DNA from: Streptomyces sp. PR69
Lineage (GTDB): Bacteria; Actinomycetota; Actinomycetes; Streptomycetales; Streptomycetaceae
DNA: 64,000 nucleotides
Direction of reading: 5' to 3'
NCBI RefSeq assembly: GCF_026420845.1
Contig: NZ_JAOWCB010000025.1
Location: 21,675 to 85,674, forward strand
Shown here: positions 34,456-42,847 of the stretch, in pieces
How positions within the stretch are numbered: position 1 is the stretch's first letter
Layout of the letters: each line of letters starts with the position of its first letter
Program-made: the position numbers and the translations under genes
Notes under the pieces: model-generated
The model's input: the letters and a program-made list of their open reading frames with translations, nothing else
The model's database searches: none
Told to the model about the DNA's origin: nothing

Positions 34456-36045
34456 TCAGATCACCGCGGCGGCGTTCCTGCGGCGTACCGCGTAGACGAC
34501 GCCCGCGCCCGCGGCGGCGACGCCTCCGGCCGCGGCGAGCAGCGCGCCGGCCGGGATGTCCGCGCCTGTGGCGGCGAGGGACCCGGCGCCGCCGGTGGTG
34601 CCGCCCACGGTGGCGCCGCCGGTGGTGCCGCCGTCCGTGGTGCCGCCGGTGGTCTGGGGCTGGGTGCCGCCGCTGCCCGGCAGCGGGGCGTCCTTGTCGA
34701 GGGAGACGGCGACGGTCAGCGGGTCGAGCGCGTCGCCCTCCTTGTACATGCCGCCGAAGGCCTTCACCCCGTCCGCGGTGAGCTTCGCCGGGACGCCCGT
34801 CAGCTTCACCACGCCGTTCTCGGCCTTGAGGCCGCCCGCGGGCACGGTGAGGGAGGCGATGCCGAGGTTCTCGTACGTGGCGGTCTCGCCGGTCCCGCGG
34901 TCCTTGGTGACGACGTCGGCGACAAGCGTGCCGCCGGTCCCTCTGACCTCGATCTCAAAGCCGGAGAAGGAGAGATCGAGGGCGTATTCGCCGTTCTTCT
35001 CGTGGCCGAGGAAGCGCACTCCGCCGTCGAAGGACGCGACGAGCGTCTTGGCGTCCGCGTCGAAGGAGCCCTTGCCGCCGGGGAAGCGGTAGCCGTCGCC
35101 GGAGCCGGTCGCACCGCCGCTGAGTTCGACCTTGCCGTGGGCGAAGGGTCCGGTGACATAGGAGCGGAAGCTCTTCTTCACGCCCCAGTCGAGCGTTCCG
35201 CCGACGATCGCGCCGGGATCGGCCGCGGCGGTCGTGGACGGCTTGTCCCCAGGCGTCGTCGTCGGGTTGCCGGTGGGCTTCCCACTGGGGTTCCCGGTCG
35301 TGCCCGGCCCGGTGGCGGTCGCGGTCGGCGTGGGCTCCACGGTGGGCTTCTGGGTGGGAGCGCTGGTCGTGGGGCTCGGGGACGGCGGGGTGGGCTTGCC
35401 GCCGCCCGCCGCCTTGACGGAGAGCGTGGCCGGGTCGAGCGCGTCGCCCTCCTTGTACATGCCGTTGAATGCCTTCGCGCCGTCCGCGGTCAGCGTGGAG
35501 GGGATGTCCTGGAACACCATCGCCCCGCCGTCACCCTGACCGGGGCGGACGTTCGTCAGATCGAGCCGGGCGAGGTCGATGTCGTCCTGGGTCTCGCCGT
35601 TGAGGGTGACGTCGGCCTGGATGCTGCCGCCCTTGCCCTGGGTCAGGACCTTCACATCAGCGATCTTTATCTCGAAGCCATGGGCCTTGGACGCGAACAG
35701 AACGCTGCCCTTGAAGTCCGTGTCCGTGGCATGCGTGCCCATGTCGTAGACGCCCGTGCCGTCGGTGAAGGTGAACGGGCCATTGCCGGGCGCCTGGGTC
35801 GCGCCGTCGGCGGCGGTGATCTCGCCGTGGGCCATGCCCGTGACATACGCGCGGAACGACTGCTTGAAGCCCCACTCCAGCGTGCCGTCCGTCAGCTCGA
35901 CGGGCGGCGCGCCCGGAGCCGCGGCCGCGGGGGCGGCGACGGAGTCCGTGGCCGCGAGCGCGGGAAGAGCGAAGGCGGTCGCGCCGAGCGCGGCCGCGGT
36001 GGCGACCGCGGCGGCGAGAACGAGGGGGCGGCGGGTGGCTGCCAT
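34456..36045 (-). CDS. HtaA-domain heme-binding surface protein with sortase signal
   Basis: A 529-residue cell-wall protein. A signal peptide (residues 1-31, PLVLAAAVATAAALGATAFALPALA) is followed by two HtaA domains beginning LEWGFKQSFRAYVTG (around 56) and LDWGVKKSFRSYVTG (around 285), each with the conserved Tyr; the second also has FLGHEKNGEYALDLSF with the His expected for heme. A Pro/Thr linker (around 215-275) joins them. The C-terminus has LAATGADIPAG, an LAxTG sorting signal, then a TM and RRRN tail, so a class E sortase should anchor it. It would pick up heme outside the cell. It follows the second HtaA gene on the same strand, 769 bases away, without its own visible iron box. Confidence 0.93.
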   Translation of the reverse strand: MAATRRPLVLAAAVATAAALGATAFALPALAATDSVAAPAAAAPGAPPVELTDGTLEWGFKQSFRAYVTGMAHGEITAADGATQAPGNGPFTFTDGTGVYDMGTHATDTDFKGSVLFASKAHGFEIKIADVKVLTQGKGGSIQADVTLNGETQDDIDLARLDLTNVRPGQGDGGAMVFQDIPSTLTADGAKAFNGMYKEGDALDPATLSVKAAGGGKPTPPSPSPTTSAPTQKPTVEPTPTATATGPGTTGNPSGKPTGNPTTTPGDKPSTTAAADPGAIVGGTLDWGVKKSFRSYVTGPFAHGKVELSGGATGSGDGYRFPGGKGSFDADAKTLVASFDGGVRFLGHEKNGEYALDLSFSGFEIEVRGTGGTLVADVVTKDRGTGETATYENLGIASLTVPAGGLKAENGVVKLTGVPAKLTADGVKAFGGMYKEGDALDPLTVAVSLDKDAPLPGSGGTQPQTTGGTTDGGTTGGATVGGTTGGAGSLAATGADIPAGALLAAAGGVAAAGAGVVYAVRRRNAAAVI

Positions 36046-36814
36046 GTCGGGTGATCTCCTCGGGTTCTGGGATGGGTTGGGGGTGGCTCACATCGCCCCG
36101 GCCGGGTGGACCGGGCCACACAGGCCGGGCCGGGCCGACCGGGTGGAGGGTCAGGCCTGACCGGCCGGTTAGACCATGCCGGGCCGGCGGCACCCACGCT
36201 GGGTGGCCCGTTCGATTCGGGCCACCCGGCCGGGCCGCCGGGTGTCCCGGATCGGCCGGGTGCCCTGGTGGACCGGATCGACCCAGTCAGGCCAGTTGAC
36301 CGAATCAGCCGAATCGGCCCCAGTCGAGCAGACCGCTCAGACCGAGAGCCGCCCGGCCAGGCCCCCGGTCAGCCGGGCCGGCCCGGGGTGGGCCCGGGTG
36401 GACCGGATCGGCCCAGTCAGGCCAGTTGACCGAATCAGCCGAATCGACCCAGTCGAGCAGACCGCTCAGACCGAGAGCCGGCCGGCCAGGCCCCCGGCCA
36501 GCCGGGTCAGCCCGGGGTGGGCCCGGGTGGACCGGATCGGCCCAGTCAGGCCAGTTGACCGAATCAGCCGAATCGACCCAGTCGAGCAGACCAGTCAGGC
36601 CGAGAGCCGCCCGGCCAGGCCCCCGGCCAGCCGGGTCAGCCCGGGGTGGGCCCGGGTGGACCGGATCGGCCCAGTCGGCCGGTTCGGCTGGTCAGACCGC
36701 CAGCCCGCCCGGGTGCCCGGACCCGCGGGGTCAGGCTGACCGGTTGGCCATGCTGACCCGGATCGGCCGGATCGGCCCGGTCGGCCGGTCGGACCGCCAG
36801 CCGGCCCGGCCGGG
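36046..36814. repeat. Noncoding spacer with ~129-bp tandem repeats between the two HtaA genes
   Basis: These 769 bases hold about three tandem units starting GCCAGTTGACCGAATC at 36291, 36421 and 36550 (periods 130 and 129), with a decayed fourth near 36670. Short words such as CCGGATCGGCC and GGCCGGG fill the flanks. The first unit has one extra base, so no reading frame is kept through the array, which argues against a repeat protein. No terminator or iron box is clear. It may be a minisatellite that separates expression of the two surface proteins. Confidence 0.8.
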
Positions 36815-38317
36815 TCAGGTTGGCCGGTCAGGCCAGGAGTCGGCCGGATCGGCCGTCCGCGGCGACGCGCGGCGGCGTCGGCGGATGGCGGCGTACGCGG
36901 CGGCCGCCACGGCGGCGAGCACTCCGGCTCCGGCGGCGAGATAGGCCCCGGTCGGGGAGCCCGATGCCGCGGAGGGGCTCGTGGCAGGTGCGGCCGCCGT
37001 CGAGTCGGCGGAGGCGTCCGCGGTGGGGGCCGCGGTGTCGCTGCCCAGGTCAGGGAGGGCGGGCAGCTGGGCCCCGTCCGCCACCGCGACGGCGAGGGAG
37101 ACGGGGTCCATCGCCGTGCCCGCCCGGTAGATGCCGCCGAAGGCCCGCGCGCCGCGCTCCGTGAGGACCGCCGGGGCTTCGGTCAGCGCGGCGAGGCCGT
37201 TCTCGGGCGTGAAGTCCTGTGCTTCGAAGGTGACGAGGGGGACGGCCTTGTCGGTCGCTCCCTCGTGGACGACGTCGGCGAGGAGGGTTCCGCCGCCCTC
37301 CTCGACACGGACGGCGATCCCGGTCAGCGTGAGGTCGAGGTGCTTCCCCGTGAAGCGCACGGCTCCGGCGAAGGAGGCGTCAAGGGTCTGCCTCTCGGGG
37401 TCGTACACGCCCTTGCCCCGGGGGAAGCGGAAGAGGGCCCCGCCGTCCTGGGCGCCCCCGGACAGGGTCCACTTCCCCTGGGCGATGGGCCCCGTGACGT
37501 ACTCGCGGAAGGTACGGCGCACCCCCCAGTCGACGGCGGCGGCGCGGAATCCGGCCGCGGAGCTGCCGGCCGTGGCGGACGGACTGGCCGATGCCTCAGG
37601 CTCGGGCTTCGGCTTCGCCCCCGGCGTGGACTCCGGCGTGGACTCCGGCTTCGGATCCGCACCGCCGCCGGAGACGACGTCGACGCTGAGGCTCACTGGG
37701 TCCAGCGGGGTCCCCGCCGTGTAGTAGCCGGCGAACGCCTGCGCGCCCTGTGCGGTGAGGGTCGCGGGTATGCCGGTGAGGCGTACGGGACTGGTCCCGC
37801 CCTTCATGTTCACACCGGAGAGATTCAGCGAGGCGAGCGGCACCTGGGCCGAAGAGGCCACCTTGCCGGTGGACTTGGCCTTGCTCACTATGTCGGCGTG
37901 GAGGGTGCCGCGGCCGCCGGAGATGCGGACGGCAGGGCGGCTGATGGTGAGGTCCAGTTCATGGGAGCCGTCGGACGTGCGGTGGCCGATGAAGTGGACT
38001 CCGCCGGAGAAGGCGGCGGTGAAGGCGCCGGCCGCGGGGTCGTACGAGCCCCGGGCGGAGTGGAAGCGGAACTGACCGCCGCCGACGGTGGCCGCACCGC
38101 CGGTCAGGCTCCAACTGCCGCCCGCGATGGGGCCGGTGACATAGCGCTGGAAGGAGGACTTGACGCCCCAGTCGAGCCGACCCCCCTGGACCGTCCGTTC
38201 CTCCGCGGACGCCGCGTGAGCCGTGCGCACGGCGGCAGCGGCGGGGAGCAGGACCCCGGCCAGTGCGGCGAGCAGCGCGACGGCGAGCGCGGGGACGGCC
38301 CGTCTGGACGGCAGCAT
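36815..38317 (-). CDS. HtaA-domain heme-binding membrane-anchored protein
   Basis: A 500-residue exported protein with a signal peptide (VPALAVALLAALAGVLLPAAAA), two HtaA domains starting LDWGVKSSFQRYVTG (around 48) and VDWGVRRTFREYVTG (around 265), and a Pro/Glu/Ser linker. FIGHRTSDGSHELDLTI in the first domain carries the likely heme His. The C-terminus has a TM (YLAAGAGVLAAVAAAAYAAI) and RRRRR with a cytoplasmic tail, and no LPxTG-like motif, so it is membrane-anchored rather than sortase-linked. Its start is 25 bases from an iron box shared with the divergent heme ABC operon. It probably hands heme to that importer. Confidence 0.92.
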   Translation of the reverse strand: MLPSRRAVPALAVALLAALAGVLLPAAAAVRTAHAASAEERTVQGGRLDWGVKSSFQRYVTGPIAGGSWSLTGGAATVGGGQFRFHSARGSYDPAAGAFTAAFSGGVHFIGHRTSDGSHELDLTISRPAVRISGGRGTLHADIVSKAKSTGKVASSAQVPLASLNLSGVNMKGGTSPVRLTGIPATLTAQGAQAFAGYYTAGTPLDPVSLSVDVVSGGGADPKPESTPESTPGAKPKPEPEASASPSATAGSSAAGFRAAAVDWGVRRTFREYVTGPIAQGKWTLSGGAQDGGALFRFPRGKGVYDPERQTLDASFAGAVRFTGKHLDLTLTGIAVRVEEGGGTLLADVVHEGATDKAVPLVTFEAQDFTPENGLAALTEAPAVLTERGARAFGGIYRAGTAMDPVSLAVAVADGAQLPALPDLGSDTAAPTADASADSTAAAPATSPSAASGSPTGAYLAAGAGVLAAVAAAAYAAIRRRRRASPRTADPADSWPDRPT

Positions 38318-38341
38318 GGAACCCCTCCAAGAGCTGGAAAG

Positions 38342-38360
38342 TGAGGTAAGGCTAACCTAA
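38342..38360. promoter_or_regulatory. DmdR/IdeR-type iron box, divergent heme promoter
   Basis: TGAGGTAAGGCTAACCTAA matches the iron-box consensus TTAGGTTAGGCTAACCTAA at 17 of 19 positions. It lies between the divergent HtaA gene (start 38317) and the heme ABC operon (start 38413), so iron-loaded DmdR could repress both. Confidence 0.88.
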
Positions 38361-38412
38361 GCTATCGCAAGCTTGTGCAGAAAGCACGAGCCCAGGAACG
38401 AACGACAAGGCG

Positions 38413-39498
38413 GTGCTCTCGGTGCGCACTTCCCGGCTGGCGGGTGCCCTCGTCGCGATGCTCGCGCTCACGCTGACGGCGACGGGCTGCGGTGGCGGAG
38501 GCTCGGCGAGCCCGCCGGGCACGACGCGTACGGCGGACACGGCAGGCACGGCAGGCACGACGGACACGGCGGGCGCGTCGGGCAAAACGGGTGCCGCGTC
38601 CTCCGTCGCCGACCGGGTGGAGCCGCTGGCCTCCGCGCCCGTGCCGCGGCTGCCGGCGACCGTGCGGTCGGCGGACGGACGGCAGGTCACCGTCACCTCG
38701 GCGGACCGAATCGTTCCGCTGACGGGGGCGCTCAACGAGATCGTGTTCACGCTGGGGCTGGGGAAGCGGGTGGTGGCCCGTGACATCAGCGCCACGTTCG
38801 AACAGGCCAGGGATCTGCCCGTGGTGACGCGCGCTCATGACGTCTCCGCGGAGGGCGTGCTGTCGCTGAAGCCGACCGTCGTCATCGCGGACACCTCCAC
38901 GGGTCCCGCCGAGGCCGTGGCCCAGATCCGTGACGCGGGCATTCCGCTGGTGGTGGTCGAGCCCGCGAAGTCGCTGTCCGACGTGGACGCCCGGATCGAC
39001 GCGGTCGCGGCCGCGCTGGGCGTTCCGGCGGCGGGCGGCGAGCTGAAGGACCGTACGCGGAAGCGGATCGAGGCGGTCCAGCGGGACATCCCGGAACCGG
39101 CGGGCGGCGGTGAGCGGCCGCGGGTGGCCTTCCTGTATCTGCGGGGCTCCTCGTCCGTCTATCTGCTCGGCGGCCGTGACTCGGGGGCCGCGTCCCTGCT
39201 GGAGGCGGCAGGCGCGGTGGACGCGGGCAAGGAGTCCGGGCTGACGAAGGACTTCACCCCCATCACCAGCGAGGCCCTCGTAAAGGCCGCGCCCGACGCG
39301 ATTCTGGTGATGACGAAGGGACTTGAGTCCGTCGGCGGCGTCGACGGCCTGCTGGAGATCCCGGGCGTCGCCCAGACCCCCGCGGGCCTGGACCGCCGCG
39401 TCATCAGCGTGGACGACGGCACCCTCCTGAGCTACGGCCCCCGCACCGACCGGGCGCTCAAGTCGATCGTGGACCAGCTTTACGGGGCCGGCGAATGA
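38413..39498 (+). CDS. Heme ABC transporter substrate-binding lipoprotein (HmuT-like)
   Basis: A 361-residue class III periplasmic-type binding protein that receives heme. The N-terminus is a lipoprotein signal (LVAMLALTLTATGCGGG; lipobox LTATGC). Then comes a 50-residue Ala/Thr/Gly linker, and a two-lobe fold with DRIVPLTGALNEIVFTLGLGKRVVARDI, LKPTVVIADTST, AKSLSDVDARIDAVAAALGV and PDAILVMTKGLESVGG. The Ala/Thr linker is low complexity. GTG 38413 is taken as start; GTG 38422 is equally possible because spacing to the AAGG site is poor for both. It is first in the heme operon and overlaps the permease gene by ATGA. Confidence 0.9.
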   Translation: MLSVRTSRLAGALVAMLALTLTATGCGGGGSASPPGTTRTADTAGTAGTTDTAGASGKTGAASSVADRVEPLASAPVPRLPATVRSADGRQVTVTSADRIVPLTGALNEIVFTLGLGKRVVARDISATFEQARDLPVVTRAHDVSAEGVLSLKPTVVIADTSTGPAEAVAQIRDAGIPLVVVEPAKSLSDVDARIDAVAAALGVPAAGGELKDRTRKRIEAVQRDIPEPAGGGERPRVAFLYLRGSSSVYLLGGRDSGAASLLEAAGAVDAGKESGLTKDFTPITSEALVKAAPDAILVMTKGLESVGGVDGLLEIPGVAQTPAGLDRRVISVDDGTLLSYGPRTDRALKSIVDQLYGAGE

Positions 39499-40781
39499 CC
39501 GGCAGCGCGGCCGGCCGGGGCTCCAGGGCCCGTCAGGACCGGCCAGCCGCCTCCGGCATGGCCGTTGTCGCCGGGGCCGCCGCGGCGGACGGCGGCCGGG
39601 CCGCGCCCCCGCCCGCAGACCGGCGGCCCCCGGCACCAACCGCGCGCCCGGACAGCGGCGTTGACGCGCCTAGCACAGCGCACGAAACCAGCATGGCGCA
39701 CGAAACCGGCACACAGCCGCCCGGAGGCGGTGCCACAGGCCCGGGAGCGCGCATCGGCGCGTCGGGGCCGGTCCTCGCCGTCGGGCTCGTCGGCGCGCTG
39801 GTCGCGGCATGTCTGCTGTCCGCGGGGATGGGGGCGTACCACATCCCCCTCGGGGACGTACTCGCGTCCCTGCAGCACCGGATAGGGCTCGGCGGGACGC
39901 CGCTCGACCGGGTCGGGGAGAGTGTGCTGTGGAACGTGCGGCTGCCGCGCGTCGTCCTCGCGCTGCTCGTCGGGGCGTCCCTGGGCTGCGCGGGCGCGCT
40001 GATGCAGGGCGTGTTCGGGAACCCGCTGGCCGAGCCCGGCGTCATCGGCATCTCCGCGGGCGCGGCCGCCGGGGCCGTCGGGGCGATCGCCCTCGGGCTG
40101 AGCTTCCTCGGCTCCTGGACGGTGACCGCATGCGCCTTCGCCGCCGGGCTCGGCACCGTGCTCCTCGTCTATGCGATGTCCCGTTCCGGCGGCCGCACCG
40201 AGGTGGTCACGCTCATCCTCACCGGCATCGCCGTGAACGCCTTCGCGGGCGCGCTGATCGGCCTGTTCATCTTCTTCGCCGACAACGCGCAGATCACGCA
40301 GATCGCCTTCTGGCAGCTCGGTTCGCTCTCCCAGGCCACCTGGCCCAAGGTTCTCGCGGTGCTGCCCTGCGCCGCCGCCGGGCTGCTGCTCGCGCCGCTG
40401 CACTCCCGCAAGCTGGACCTCCTCGCCCTGGGCGAGCGCCCTGCCCGCCATCTCGGCGTGGACGTCGAACGGCTGCGCATCACCGTGGTGCTGGTCGTCG
40501 CGCTGCTCACCGCGGCGGCGGTCGCGGTAGCGGGGATCATCACCTTCGTCGGTCTGCTCGTCCCGCATCTGCTGCGGATGGCGAACGGCCCCGGCCACCG
40601 CTTCCTGGTGCCCGCCAGCGCGCTGGGCGGCGCGCTGGTCCTGGTCGCCGGGGACCTCGCCGCCCGCACGGTCGCCGAGCCGGCCGAACTGCCGCTTGGC
40701 GTGCTCACCGCGCTGTTCGGCAGCCCGTTCTTCTTCTGGCTGCTGCGCAGGACCCGCCGCCGACAGGGAGGCTGGGCATGA
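39495..40781 (+). CDS. Heme ABC transporter permease (FecCD/BtuC type, HmuU-like)
   Basis: A 428-residue permease with about ten TMs of the BtuCD type. Family signatures are WNVRLPRVVLALLVGASLGCAGALMQGVFGNPLAEPGVIGISAGA near the N-third, and ITFVGLLVPHLLRMANGPGHRFLVPASALGGALVLVAGD near the C-terminus. An unusual 90-residue Pro/Ala-rich extension precedes TM1 and has no assigned role. ATGA overlaps join it to genes on both sides, so all three subunits are made together. Confidence 0.93.
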   Translation: MTGSAAGRGSRARQDRPAASGMAVVAGAAAADGGRAAPPPADRRPPAPTARPDSGVDAPSTAHETSMAHETGTQPPGGGATGPGARIGASGPVLAVGLVGALVAACLLSAGMGAYHIPLGDVLASLQHRIGLGGTPLDRVGESVLWNVRLPRVVLALLVGASLGCAGALMQGVFGNPLAEPGVIGISAGAAAGAVGAIALGLSFLGSWTVTACAFAAGLGTVLLVYAMSRSGGRTEVVTLILTGIAVNAFAGALIGLFIFFADNAQITQIAFWQLGSLSQATWPKVLAVLPCAAAGLLLAPLHSRKLDLLALGERPARHLGVDVERLRITVVLVVALLTAAAVAVAGIITFVGLLVPHLLRMANGPGHRFLVPASALGGALVLVAGDLAARTVAEPAELPLGVLTALFGSPFFFWLLRRTRRRQGGWA

Positions 40782-41719
40782 GCGCCGCCGCACCCTGGAC
40801 CGCACGCGCCGCCTGGCGGACCCGGCGCACCCTGTGCACGCTCCTGGCCCCGCGGCACGCCCGCGCGCTGCCCTTCCCCGCCGCCCCCGGGACCGTACTG
40901 GCTGAGGCACACGCCCTGCACATCCGGCTGGGCGGCCGTCCGGTGCTGCGGGGCGTGGAGCTGTCCGCCCGCGCGGGCGAGGTCCTCGCGCTCGTCGGAC
41001 CCAATGGCGCGGGCAAGTCGACGCTGCTCGCCGCGCTGGCCGCCGATCTGCCCGCGGCCGAGGGGGAGATACGGATCGCAGGGCGGCCCGCCGCCGACTG
41101 GTCCGCGCCCGAGCTGGCCCTGCGCCGCGCCATGCTGCCCCAGTCCGCCCAGCTCTCCTTTCCGTTCCCGGTGGCGGAGGTCGTCCGGATGGGCCGTACG
41201 CCGTGGACCGGGACGGCCCGTGCGGACGAGGACGACGCGGCCGTCGCCGAGGCGATGGCGGCGACCGAGGTGACCGGCTTCGCCGACCGGCCCTTCTCCG
41301 CGCTGTCCGGCGGGGAGCGGGCGCGCGTCGCCCTCGCCCGCGTACTCGCTCAGCGAGCGCCGCTGCTGCTGCTCGACGAGCCCACCGCCGCGCTCGATCT
41401 GCGCCATCAGGAGCTGGTGTTGCGCCTCGCCCGGCAGCGCGCGGAGGCCGGGGACGCGGTCGTCGTCGTGCTGCACGACCTCGGCCTGGCCGCGGCGTAC
41501 GCGGACCGGGTCGCCGTGCTGCACGAGGGCGTCATCGCCGCCTGCGGCCCGCCCTCCGGCGTCTTCGGCCCGGAGCTGCTCAGCCGGGTCTACCGCCAGC
41601 CGGTGGAGGTGGTGCCGCATCCGCGCACCGGGGTGCCGCTGGTGCTTCCGGAGCGGCCCGCTCCGCCGTCGTCCACAGCCGAACGGTCCCCGCTGACCGC
41701 CGATTCCGGACCCCGGTAG
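40778..41719 (+). CDS. Heme ABC transporter ATP-binding protein (HmuV-like)
   Basis: A 313-residue ATPase with Walker A LVGPNGAGKSTLL, Q-loop MLPQSAQLSFPFPVAEVVRMGRTPW, signature ALSGGERARVALARVLAQ, Walker B LLLLDEPTAALDLRHQ and switch HDLGLAAAYADR. FPFPVAEVVRMGRTPW is typical of heme-import ATPases. An N-terminal extension of about 40 residues precedes the domain. It ends the operon; the tail is Pro/Ser-rich. Confidence 0.93.
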   Translation: MSAAAPWTARAAWRTRRTLCTLLAPRHARALPFPAAPGTVLAEAHALHIRLGGRPVLRGVELSARAGEVLALVGPNGAGKSTLLAALAADLPAAEGEIRIAGRPAADWSAPELALRRAMLPQSAQLSFPFPVAEVVRMGRTPWTGTARADEDDAAVAEAMAATEVTGFADRPFSALSGGERARVALARVLAQRAPLLLLDEPTAALDLRHQELVLRLARQRAEAGDAVVVVLHDLGLAAAYADRVAVLHEGVIAACGPPSGVFGPELLSRVYRQPVEVVPHPRTGVPLVLPERPAPPSSTAERSPLTADSGPR

Positions 41720-41761
41720 GGTTGCGGCGGTCAGTGGGGGTCGAGGAGCAGAAGGCAACCG

Positions 41762-42751
41762 ATGAGAAGGCTGAGTCGGGCGGCGGCAGGGCTCGCGGCG
41801 GCAGTGGCGCTGTCCCTGGCGGCGAGCGGATGCGTGACCGTGCACGGTGAGCGGGCGGTCGTCCCCGCGGTGACAGAGGATGAGGCGGCGCAGGCGCTCC
41901 TGGCCTTCACCGAGGCGTACAACGCGGCCGACAGGGCGTACGACCCCGCCCTCGACGCGCATGTGGTCACCGGGGCGCTCGGCGCGATCAACCAGGCGGG
42001 GCTCGCCTCCCGCCAGGTCAACTACCCGGACGGCAATCCGTCGCACAAGCCGCTGGAGCTGACGGACGCCCGGTTCGTCATCCCCAAGAAGGCGGGCTGG
42101 CCGCGCTGGTTCATCGCGGACACGGACTCCAACCGCGACGAGGACGGGGGCGATCAGGACACCCGCTGGCTGCTCGCCTTCATCCGCACCGGCCCCGACC
42201 AGACCTGGCGGGCCGCGTATCTGTCGGTGCTCACCCTGGACGAGATCCCGGAGTTCACGACGGATGAGGACGGCTATGCCGAGCCCGTCGCCGCCGACAG
42301 CTCCGCGGTGGCGGTCGCCCCCGGCGAGCTGAGCGAGCAGTACGCCGGATATCTGCAGAGCGGGAAGCCGGCCCGCTTCAAGGAGGGTCCGCACACCTCC
42401 GGCTGGCGGGCGGGCCGCGAGAAGTCGGCCAATCTGCCGGGGATCTCCACCCAGCACCGCGACCAGGCGCTGAACGAGGGCGCCTTCGCACCGCTGGGGC
42501 TGGCCACCGAGGACGGCGGGGCGTTCGTGCTGTTCTCGATGCGCAGCTTCGAGCGGCAGACGGCCGCCAAGGGCGTCCGGCTGAAGGTACACCCGGATGT
42601 GCAGGCGCTGTTGTCGGGCGAGGTGAAGTCCACGCTCACCAAGGAGCGGGTCTCCAGCCAGGCGGTGACGGTGCCCGCGGCGGGCGCGGGCGGCGGCGAG
42701 GTGAAGGTGCTGGGCAGGCTGGCGGGGCTGACGGCGGCGAAGGGTTCGTAG
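41762..42751 (+). CDS. Conserved Streptomyces lipoprotein (DUF8094-like)
   Basis: A 329-residue exported lipoprotein with signal and lipobox LSLAASGC (Cys at residue 23). The mature part starts with a helical stretch, EDEAAQALLAFTEAYNAADRAYDPALD, and contains WPRWFIADTDSN, and RWLLAFIRTGPDQTWRAAYLSVL. It resembles Streptomyces DUF8094-type lipoproteins; the role is unknown. It lies 42 bases after the heme ATPase on the same strand, so it may be cotranscribed, but nothing in it suggests heme binding. Confidence 0.82.
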   Translation: MRRLSRAAAGLAAAVALSLAASGCVTVHGERAVVPAVTEDEAAQALLAFTEAYNAADRAYDPALDAHVVTGALGAINQAGLASRQVNYPDGNPSHKPLELTDARFVIPKKAGWPRWFIADTDSNRDEDGGDQDTRWLLAFIRTGPDQTWRAAYLSVLTLDEIPEFTTDEDGYAEPVAADSSAVAVAPGELSEQYAGYLQSGKPARFKEGPHTSGWRAGREKSANLPGISTQHRDQALNEGAFAPLGLATEDGGAFVLFSMRSFERQTAAKGVRLKVHPDVQALLSGEVKSTLTKERVSSQAVTVPAAGAGGGEVKVLGRLAGLTAAKGS

Positions 42752-42847
42752 AGCTCCCGGGGTTCAGCGGCGAGTCAGCGGCTCAACAGCTCAGCGGCCC
42801 CCACCGGCCGGCGCGTCAGCGGTTCAGGGGCTCAACGGCCCCGCGCG

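Noticed and set aside
36291..36680. CRISPR array
   Set aside because: Units are about 129 bases and head to tail, with no alternation of short repeats and unique spacers and no cas genes nearby.
36176..36739. A 187-residue protein with 43-residue repeats
   Set aside because: It arises because the DNA repeat is about 129 bases. The first unit is 130 bases, so the frame shifts between units, and there is no ribosome site.
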